Assembly (NCBI GenBank): GCA_030374765.1 | Contig: JARGXX010000068.1 | Span: 2,108,001-2,172,000, forward strand | Length of the DNA stretch: 64,000 bases | Reading direction: 5' to 3' | From: Agarophyton chilense | Taxonomy: Eukaryota > Rhodophyta > Florideophyceae > Gracilariales > Gracilariaceae | In this document: positions 51,746 to 61,043 of the stretch, one piece after another | Layout: the number at the start of each line of letters is the position of its first letter | Numbering within the stretch: the first letter of the stretch is position 1 | Made by a program: the position numbers and the translations under genes | Notes under the pieces: generated by a model | The model's input: only the letters and a program-made list of their open reading frames with translations | Told to the model about the DNA's origin: nothing | Databases searched by the model: none

Positions 51746-53140
51746 ATGTACAACTACGTCGTCACCGCGCACAAGGCGTCGCGCGTCTGACACACAGCCG
51801 TGGGCAGCTTCTTGGCCCCGGATCAGCGCAACCTGCTCGTTGCCAAGGTCAGCTACATTCAATTGTATACCATAACCAAGGAAGGGCAGGCATGTGTCAT
51901 TGAACTTCCAATTCATGGAACTATTTCCGGTATGCACCTCATGCGAGTCCCGGGTGAGACACAGGACCAACTTATCGTCATCACGGAAAAGTACAAATTA
52001 TATGAGCATTGTCGACCCCAAAGCCAAATGTGTCGCGCTTCATCAGTACAAGCGTCTGCTGAAAGTAGTTCCCACCGAACGCGATGCTGACAAAACCGCC
52101 TTTAACGTCAGGCTCCTTGAGGAAACCATCTCCGACATGGTGTTCCTCCACGGCTTTCAGTATCCCACTGTAGCCGTCTTGTGTGCTCATGGAAAAGAGA
52201 GCCGCGAGTTGCAAACGTAAGAAATCCGTATGAACGACCAAGACGTTGCGGAGGGTTCGTGGAAGAGCGCAACGCTGGAGATTACCGCCTCGAAACTCGT
52301 TGCTGTCCCAGATCCCATAGGCGGCGTTCTCATATTTGGAGAGGACTTTGTGACATACCTTACGGCTCATGGTGGGCAAATATCGCAACCATTCGAGGTC
52401 GCAATCATAACTGCCGTGGGCAAAGTGGGTGAGAAAGGCACTAGATACCTCATCGGTGATGAGAAGGGCTGTCTTAGCATTCCTTTGCTTATCACAGACC
52501 AAAAGAATACCATTACTGGTATCAAACTAGAAGCACTTGGCGAGACAAGTACTGCCTGTTGCATCTCTTATTTGGACAGTGCGTTCGCGTTCATGGGCTC
52601 TAATACCGGCGATTCACAGCTTGTTCGTCTAGGACGTGAGAGAAACGTATAAACTGGAAGCTTTGTAGAAATTGTACGAACTTATCCTCACTTGGGACCT
52701 ATAATTGACTTTTGTATTGTGAAGGGTATGGGATACTTACGACACGACCAGAATCAGGTGATCACATGCTCAAGGAAAGGATTGATCTTTGAGGATAATC
52801 CGCAAAGGAATCGGTATTTCTGAATATGCCTCGGAGGAGTTGCCGGGGATCAAGGACATGTTTTCTTTGAGGCGACATATCGATGAAAGATATGATTCGT
52901 ACCTTCTTCAGACTTTTACTTCTGCTACGAGGATGCTTGAACTAATCAGCGCCGACGAAATGGAACCGGCTAGAGTCTACCAGGGTTTGACGAGGAGACT
53001 CCAACCCTCTTTGCTGCGAATATGGAGGGTGATTTTATGGTTCAGGTTACGATGAAGAGCGTGCAAGTAACAGATTGCGTGACCATAACTGCACAGCCCA
53101 CTCTCAGCTGGGTTCCACCGGCGAACACGCGTATATCGAA
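51746..53140 (+). pseudogene. DDB1-like gene, N-terminal half, inactivated
   Basis: DDB1 is the three-propeller adaptor of CUL4 ubiquitin ligases. The copy starts at an ATG (51746) with MYNYVVTAHKASRV, hits a TGA at codon 15 (51788-51790), and continues with NLLVAKVSYIQLYTITKEG, GETQDQLIVITEKY, then changes frame into YKRLLKVVPTERDADKTAFN, VRLLEETISDMVFLHGFQYP, then again into SWKSATLEITASKLVAVPDP, GGVLIFGEDFVTYLTAHGGQ, RYLIGDEKGCLSIPLL, LGETSTACCISYLDSAFAFM, GSNTGDSQLVRLGRE. After a stop at about 52650 come LGPIIDFCIVKGMGY and, in another frame, RIIRKGIGISEYASEELPGI. The order is that of DDB1 up to roughly residue 470 of about 1100; the rest is missing and replaced by purine-rich DNA. With at least three frame changes and several stops it is a clear pseudogene. 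Confidence 0.88.
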
Positions 53141-53580
53141 GGGCTTAGAGCGTTTCCCGTGAGTGAGGAGGATGTGGAAAAGGTGGAGGCAACGAAGGAG
53201 GTGGGCAAGAGGAAAGGGAGAGTTGGGTGGGAGACGCCAAATGTGGCGAGGGATACGGAGCTTGAGAGATTGAGGGTGAAGGTGAAGGTAAGGGAGAAGA
53301 AGGGGAGAGAGAAGTAGGGGAGCTGGGTGGGTTCAGGACGTTGGCGACTGCTGTGAGTAAGACGGAGAGGGTTCTACCATAGCAGGAGATGTAAAGGTGG
53401 AATACTCTGGAACGAAAGGAGGAGCGTGGTGGGGGTGGAGCTGTGAAGGAGGAAAGGGTTATTTCTCCGAAAGACTCCTATGCGCTGACGTTCCCGGAAA
53501 CGGAAACGCAGCCCCCACCGGGCGGGAAGTATTTCTGAAGGGAAGAAATAGTGGGGTGATTCAAGAGTTTATTTGTGTTT
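53141..53580. other. Purine-rich stretch
   Basis: GA-rich plus strand (AGGGAGAAGAAGGGGAGAG and similar) immediately after the DDB1 remnant. No gene. Confidence 0.45.
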
Positions 53581-54221
53581 AGTAAAGGGAAGTAAACTAG
53601 CGTTTCATTTACATCGAATGAGATGAAAACTAGCGCTTTAGTGCCCTTGCGTTCTGCATTCTCCACTGCTAGGATTCGTGTGAATGCGCGAAGGTGTGGT
53701 ATCCGAAAAATCTGAATTAATTGCTTGCACATTGCCCATTCCTCATTTTTTGCAGATTTTTTTGACGATTTTCTTTGCCCCCTGCGCTTCTTGCACCTCA
53801 TACTAGCATTGCAAGAACACCCCAGTTGAAGTAGGAGGCCTGATGGGGAAGAGGAGAAGGAGAAGGAGGGTTTGTGGCGGGGATTGCGGGGAGTGGAGAG
53901 GAGGATGAGGGGTGCAAGGGGATGGTGGACGACACCAGATCGTATTGCGGATGGTAATTCTGGGAGATGTCATTGTCATATGGGTTTGTTGGAGGGTGTT
54001 TGAGCAAGACTAATGTCATTCACATCTAGCGTTTGGCATCCAAACATAGGCGGTACACTAGCAGGGGCTTTTGCCTTCGTTTCCCATTCAAAATGTGCAG
54101 GTTTTTGATGTAGAATCGAAAGCCAAAACTAGCTGGCACTCTAAAAAATTAACAGAAATTACCTCTGCATCCGCGATCCGTCATTTTTCGCAGATTTTTC
54201 GCCGGATATCTTCCGGCATAC

Positions 54222-54265
54222 TAAACTAGCGGCTAATACTAGCTTTCCGAGAACACAGACGCGAT
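54222..54265 (-). repeat. Shared repeat end, copy 2
   Basis: On the minus strand CGTCTGTGTTCTCGGAAAGC followed by TAGTATT matches the forward copy at 43646-43672. The peptide context (VCVLGKLVLA here, VCVFGKLVLG there) is shared too. Further diverged CTAG-rich relatives occur at 53590-53800 and 54030-54200. Confidence 0.6.
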
Positions 54266-55139
54266 ATAAATAGCCGGAGAACGCTTCATTGGATCGCACA
54301 CCCCGAAACACATGTAAAGTGAAGGACTGCACAAAGCGTATGAAGCTTTCCCTTCCTAACCATTCCTTTTCTGAAGATGAACTCATCTTAGTGTTGGTTT
54401 TTCTTGTACACTTTGTTGTGAAAGCCGACATACTTCGTTTGAATGATGGTCAAGTGTACATTGCGCTACCTTATTTTAAACGTGGCATATCTTACGATTA
54501 AAACAACTGTGTAGTAGGTTCATTCCGAGACTCTTAATTAGGGATCAGGTGCTGGCCCGAAGCCGTTTTATACTTCTTGAGATCCAATTCCATTTATCAA
54601 ACTCTCATTCTTCGTGCCATCCACCAGAAGCCTGGAAGAACAGAAACCGAGCTCTAAGTATTTCTGAATAAGACTGTACACTTTTGTCGTAATGTCTATT
54701 CCGCTGGAAAGCGTTCCAACATGTACATCGACGAAGTGGATCCTGCTATCCGTATTTTAGTGTCCAGATATCTGAAATTTCGAAGGAGAACCACTTATAT
54801 TGAGATAGTGCAAACTGGGCGAGCGGAAACCGAATCATTTTGAGCTCGTTTCTCTGGTCGGAAGACACGTTTTGCAAAGGCGTTGATGATGCAAACAATT
54901 CGACGTACTTACCCATGGTCGCGAGTGGGCAGCCTCAAAAAGATTTTGGTAACTATCAATGCACTGGCAGCGATATCCAAGCTGTTACGACAACAAAATT
55001 CCCATCCACTATAGATTTCTCGAATGAAAAGGGATAGTAACAACCTCTGTTTCAAGCAGCTCCACCTCATATCCAAGGGCCTCGTATTCCCTATTCGAAC
55101 TAGAGTACTCGACATAGTCGTCCTGTATGAAGGGATAAT

Positions 55140-58100
55140 CGCCCTGTGGTGACGTTCACGGATGCTCATTCTAGTTTTTTGCTCCCCGGTTCTGCACTCA
55201 TATATCACATATGTTGTGAGTACAGTCGCATTCCACCAGACTGTATTCTCACGTTGAGAGAATTCGTCATACTGATCGGTAATTATGGAGCATTGGCACC
55301 TCAGGAGAAGCAGATCCTTCCCATGGATTTTTATTTCCGTGCGAAAACGAAGTTCTCACGGAGTATTCCGGATATGATCCAACGGAATTCATTGCTCAAT
55401 CCGGTAACTCCAACAACCGACTGCCTTCCTACTAATAAAAACAACGGCACTGTCATCCCCATGCCAATGAATCAGGATTCTGAGGCCCCTCCGCATGCGG
55501 TATAGACCCAAGAAAACTTAATACGATAATATCCTCTTTGGGAGAGGCGTTCCAGACAGTGAGGATTCCAACGCCCAAGGCGTCCCCGCCTCGCTCCCCA
55601 GTTTAAACCATTAAAAGTAAAAAGCCGTCTCAGGGGTGGACTCTGAACATTTTGGTCATCCACAACGACCATGGAAACGCAGTAATAATAACCGATTCCT
55701 GGATATATTCAAAGTGATGGCCAAGCGCAATTACAAGGCGTATGCTGACCTTGGCTTACGTACCCAAATTATGGTGCGAGTTCTCACTGTTTTGGATACA
55801 GATGCTGGCCCAAACTTCATAGTGAAGCCGATTTTGTCTCCGCTCTTGCGGTCTCAGATTTGCCTTGACCCAATATCCGTTATCGTAGACGCGTATAAAA
55901 ACATGTTGTCAACGTTGGGAATGATCTACAATGTCGTGCGCTTGGGTTCTTTTATGGTGAAGATTGATTTCAACGTATGTCAAGATTTGGCGGCCTCCGT
56001 AACAATGGGATGTGACGATTGCGATAGCTTCGTTGATGCGATATGGCCCTGCTCAATGCATGTGGAACTGGAAAGTAAGGCGGGCCCAAAAGAAGCTCAT
56101 ACCCTTACCTGCGGCGCAAAAGGCCCCACGTGCTTGCGAAGATCTACAAAGCTCTGCGTGGCCGCGCAGATACTAATCCTACCCGGGTCCCAAGATTGGG
56201 GCCATGTGAACTCGTGTCAACACTAATTTCAAGTTATTGAACCGCTTCTATCGTTATACAATAAAAGTCAACTAGTCATAGCCAATGGCATAGCTCAGAA
56301 AGAGCCAGACAAAGCTTTCAAGGTTCTGGTTGCCAATCTTAGCACCACACCTAAATTATTGGTGAAAACCCAGTTTTTTTGTCGATTAGGCTCACCCCAC
56401 GGCCATGCTCCTTACAGAGTTGACCGCGGGTGATGTAGTCAAATGCGTTCACTCTGAAAAGGGGGAGGACCCTGTCCCTCAACCACCCTTTAGGCTGGAT
56501 GGATAACATATCGAAGCAGAGAAACACCCCTTTGCAACAATCTATGACCGGATAGACCCCGTGAATTAACTCGAGGAGCTTGACTTCGGCCTTGTGCTGG
56601 AAACACATCGTGAACTTCTCCATGACATGTTTCGAGATTTTACACCGATGTGAGATGACTCTCTTAGACAGATTGTTTCAACTGAACACTGGATACGCTT
56701 TTTTTGGAACGCTAAGCCAGTTACTCAACACTCTTTTACGACAGGCCCCAAGGCTCTAGAGAAGAAACAGTCCCATGTGGACAATACATTCCGAGCTGTT
56801 CTAATCGAACCAGCTCAGTTTCTGTGGGCATCGTCAGTTGTACTGTCTCCAAAACTCGATGGGCCCTCGTTTCGTTGTATTACTACCGTCGTTTAAATAA
56901 CGTAACCGTCAATGACGTGTATCCGATTCCAGGAATGAATGATTATATCGATTCACTAGGCATTTCTATCTTTTTTCGGCTTTGGATGCCAGTATGGGAT
57001 ACTGACAAGTTCTCGTCAGTGAAAAGAATCGGTACAAAACCACCGCGGTCGAAGAGTAGGAAGAGACAGATAAAAGATAGAAAACAGATGTATCTTATAA
57101 TGGTTATACAAAGAAGCAAGGAGAATGCACGGGCATCATGGCATTTACTCTAGTATATCGGTATAATACCAAGAAGCCGAAAACTACCCTACATCGCCAA
57201 ACTACACGGCCCATTCGCGATGATCACTTCCTTACGGATTGCGGAAGCTACCATCTGATTGGTTGCTTTGAAGACGAAAAAAAAAAGCCGCGCGCATCTA
57301 GAAAATGTCACCATGGGCAGCGCTAGTCCCAAGACTCACCTCACGTAGGAGCTAGGAGAGCACTCTCCTGACCCACCGAGGCGGTACTTTCCCCGCTTGG
57401 GACGGTGGCACCCCGACCTGGGAGGCCAGTTTGCGGCGCAGAAGATTTACCACCACAAGTAACGGCAGTAGCAGCCCCCGCATGGTCATCCACCTCTCTA
57501 TATGGCACAAAAGGGTTCCTGTTGTTGGTTGGCTCAACCCTCACTTCGGCTTCAACTGCCTCAGTGGACGCCACCGTATCGTTAGGTTTATTATCGAACA
57601 TCGGGTCCTCACAGTCTTAGACGATATAATACTCGTCCGCGTCCACGAAACCGGTCGGACGTCCTTTCAAGATATATCGCGAGGCAAACCAAAGATTATT
57701 ATCGTTCTCCGAAGAGATCTTATATCTCTGCGAAGAGTTTAATTCGATGAAATTACCCACGAGCGGAGTTCGGCGCCTTGCGGACAGGTTCTGCGCCCGG
57801 CTCACGGTTGCACGTACACGCTGTGAAAGAGGGACTAAGGCCCAATCTACCGGGTCAAAAAAACGAGAAATTTCACCACGTCTTGGGCGCTAGTTTCAAA
57901 ACCTAGTAGGATGGGAAAGTCCAAAGTACAAATGCCAGAGCGAGCTTTCATTGAGATGAACCATTGTCTGTACAGGTCGTAAACCTCCAGAGAATGAAAA
58001 TCGCCGTGCGGAGATCCCATTCGGTGACGATACCGAACCGAAGTTCAGGCTGAGAATCCTCGAGAAGCTAAAAACCGTAATATGTGATTACTGTAGGTAA

Positions 58101-58650
58101 CTCGATGTCACAGCATCGACAAGCTTCTACATTCCACCACCAAGATGAAATAGTAATTACTCGATCGCGTCGGTTGGCTGCGCCAGTTTTGTTCGGTCTC
58201 CACGCTTTTGTACGGGACCACATACCCGAACTGGGATCGTGCGCCGCTCTAAGCGAATCATCACCACGAATTTCGCTCGCTCAAGCAGTCGTATGAACCG
58301 GAATTCAGCCCGGTTGATCAGTCGGACCCACCAAACCGTGTCCTGGCGCACAACGGGAAGGCCTTTCCGCAGAAAGATTTCTAAATTCTCTAGACGATCG
58401 AAACAACCAATTTCGCCTGGGGTGCTGCTGTACAGCCTGACGTAACAGCCGAAAAAATCGCGGATTGGATATTAGAACGGAGCCCAGCGATGCCGTTGAT
58501 GCCCAAGAAGAACAAAAGTCGCACTTACGGGAGCTATTAATTCGCTCCGGTAGCGACCTATCGTATGAATTAAAACCGCTTTATGGTTCCCACAAGCTCA
58601 CGAAGTGGTTGCAAGGACCGGAAAATTTATTTGGAGCATTCCGCTTCGAT
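55140..58650 (+). mobile_element. Ty3/gypsy-type retrotransposon, heavily decayed
   Basis: In order on the plus strand: a protease segment (55636-56226) with VLDTDAGPNFI in place of D-T-G-A and the trailing SFMVKIDFNVCQDLAASVTM; a linker (KAFKVLVANLSTTPKLLVKT, about 56310-56370); and the reverse transcriptase with YYRRLNNVTVNDVYPIPGMN (about 56878-56940), the typical V-D-Y-R-R-L-N...Y-P-I-P block. A catalytic-core remnant (VLTVLDDIILVRVHE, about 57600) and a segment like the region after the polymerase (ISKFSRRSKQPISPGVLL, about 58380) follow. Stops and frame changes are frequent throughout, and the YxDD box is altered to VLDD. No LTR pair was found. An old, dead copy. Confidence 0.7.
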
Positions 58651-59439
58651 CGGTGAACATCGCTAAACGCTCGGCGTTCATCACCGCAGTTGGGTGGAAC
58701 TTTGTCGCCAGCCGAACGATAAACAAGTTCAAAATAGTTTAAAGACCGACGAGCCATTTATAAGATGGCCAAACCACAGGTGGATATTCTCTCATAAGAG
58801 CGACTCCGTCGTTCGCGATTGGTGCAATAGACGCTGACGTGTCGCTCCGTTCTGCAGTAGGGTCGCAACACAAAAGCCCATGGGACGGAATCTGGAGATT
58901 TACTGCTGTGTGGTGTTGTTGTTGTGATCGGAGTTGCTGTTGTTGTATTTCTTTGGATGAGATGTTGAACGAAGTTTTGCAAGTATAGATCGGCGGGACT
59001 ATGATTAAAGCCGAATAATCGGAAAAGTTGATTGCAAAGACAAGTACGTCTTGGTCACCGAAGTGTGGAAGTATTCACTGCCAGAAGACTTGAGTTTCGC
59101 TATCGCGTGTTTGGTACTCCGATTGAGAGGCACAACTGGAAACCCGGATATTCTTATAAATGCGTTCTTCCCTATTTTACCCGCCATCGCGGATGTCATA
59201 CTCGCAGCTGAGAAGGAGAACAGGTAGTGCAACCTTCGTGAAGATGGTCTCCTACAACATCGATTTTTTCTCAGCTTGCGCCTGTTATCAGTGTTGTCTC
59301 TACTAGAGAACATCATTGCCCGATGGCCTGGTCGTGCACACGATGTGTACACGTGTGCACCAATCACTGCTGGTTAGTTGTATATTTTATCGTCTGCATT
59401 ATACTAAGGTAGAAAGCTTACTGTAGTAGTATACAGTAT
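58651..59439. other. Non-coding stretch
   Basis: No gene recognised; a short CAA/GTT-rich microsatellite-like patch lies near 58915-58960. Confidence 0.4.
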
Positions 59440-59560
59440 ATAGTGACACGGCGATCTCGGCTTGCCGCTCAGTAAATCTTCCCAAACCGGGTCCGTGGGG
59501 CTTTAAGTCTTTTCCTTCTGCGCGTACTACGACTCTCTTCGGAAATTGTGCCGTGTTATT
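59440..59560 (+). repeat. Dispersed repeat, copy B
   Basis: Same pattern as 41715-41835 (TATATAGTG, GCTCAGTAAATCTTCCCA, ACGACTCTCTTC). Both copies lie a few hundred bases left of a solo LTR, but those LTRs are in opposite orientation. Confidence 0.5.
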
Positions 59561-60409
59561 TATTGTAGATGTAGTATTCTTCTACTTAGGCGTTCGACGG
59601 TTTCGTTTTCGCAAAAGTTGTTTGTGCAACTTATTACTGGGTCGTATGGTTGGTACTATCATATGAAGTGGCGTCCCTCACAGGCTGTAAAGAGGGAAGA
59701 TACAATGACGGGAGACATTGTGACATGAGTAGAGTGGCTTGCCACGACCCGCACGCATTTGCGACCCTGTTTACGGATATACCATAGTGACAACGGCACT
59801 TGCAGTGGCGATCCGTGTGTTTCGCTTTACTACCCTTTATAGTTAGAAGTCTAGGAGGAATCATACCAATACAGTGGTCTACCTACGTGTCTGACACTGG
59901 GTATTATTTATATATTTTTCGGTCACTCACCCTGGTACTCAGTTTATAATGTATCTGAGGTAAAACCCGACTCCAAGTTAAGGAGAACGAATTATCATGA
60001 CTCTTTTATTTATCGTTTTGGACTCGTTCACCGAAAATGTGGAAGACCTAAAATAGAGATTTTGCTCACAAATACCTCTCGAGCCGCATGGTTAACATTG
60101 TTGAAGCATAATACAGTGTACTGTTTACCCTCGCTGGTGATTAGCGGCCCTAAAACCCCACTTCCAGGTAGCTCGTGTTATAGTACTGCCATACCTTTTC
60201 CTTTCGCCGCAAGCACAACATTGGCAATACGAACTCTGTCTCAGGTGTCTCTTTTTACCGGAAGAGGGAGTAATACAGTACATTTACTCACCCCGCGTCT
60301 TAAGGGGAAGTATCAAAAACGCTGGCGATTGTTTATTACTACTTACGTATTATGGCCCCTGTATATGGTTGTTGTATTTCGCACACCTTTGCTCTCATGC
60401 CCCACATCC
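59561..60409. other. Non-coding stretch left of the second solo LTR
   Basis: No gene recognised. A forward frame at 60062-60463 has no family-like words and runs into the LTR. Confidence 0.4.
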
Positions 60410-61043
60410 TGTCGTATAGTGGCAGAAGGTTTGACCTTTGAGGTTGTCTATATACTACACTGACCTTGCAGGTGATGTATGCGAGGGATCATCGGCCACG
60501 CAGCTCCGGGCGAGCTACCATCTAGGTGTTGTCAGCCACGTGTAGTGTTGACATGTACCTTCTGGTTGAGTAATTGTTAGTACTTCTAATTGTAATTATA
60601 TTTATTTTAGTACAGTAGTGGAGTGGCCACCTGGTACTGTAGCCAATGCTGGCCAGGTCTGCGATACTAGGTCAGAGACCGTGCCTTGCTGGCACCTCCC
60701 GGGTGATCTGGAGAGTGCAGTCCACTGCATGTAGGGAACTGCACCTCCCCCATCCTAATCTGATAAAGACAGGCACCACTTGGGTCACGACTATACGTTT
60801 TGGTTCATCGTTTCTCAACTACCACGCAGGCTTTCCCCAGCGTCGACGCCTACCATCGTTCACCTACACGGTATAGGTTAGTTGTCCCGCCGTTTGTACC
60901 TGCGGGTTTTCACGGTGCCCTGTTACCGTCGAGGTTTACTACGCCCACCTTTTAAGGTTGAGCACCAAAACGCTCCCTACTGTTGAGGGTCACTACGCTC
61001 CCGAGACAAGACAGTAGCATACCCCAGAGGTGATTGTACAACA
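60410..61043 (-). repeat. Solo LTR, copy 2 (634 bp), inverted
   Basis: On the minus strand it starts TGTTGTACAATCACCTCTGG and ends CTGCCACTATACGACA, exactly as long as the copy at 42194-42827 and about 90 percent identical by eye. The flanking pentamers (CATCC on the left, CATGT on the right) share only three of five bases, so the target duplication is eroded or was never matched. It lies at the broken end of the LINE endonuclease. Confidence 0.85.

Noticed and set aside
42194-61043. Whole 18.8-kb segment as one LTR retrotransposon between the two LTR copies
   Set aside because: The two LTRs are inverted relative to each other and each behaves as a solo LTR; the segment between contains unrelated host-gene fragments and a gypsy remnant.
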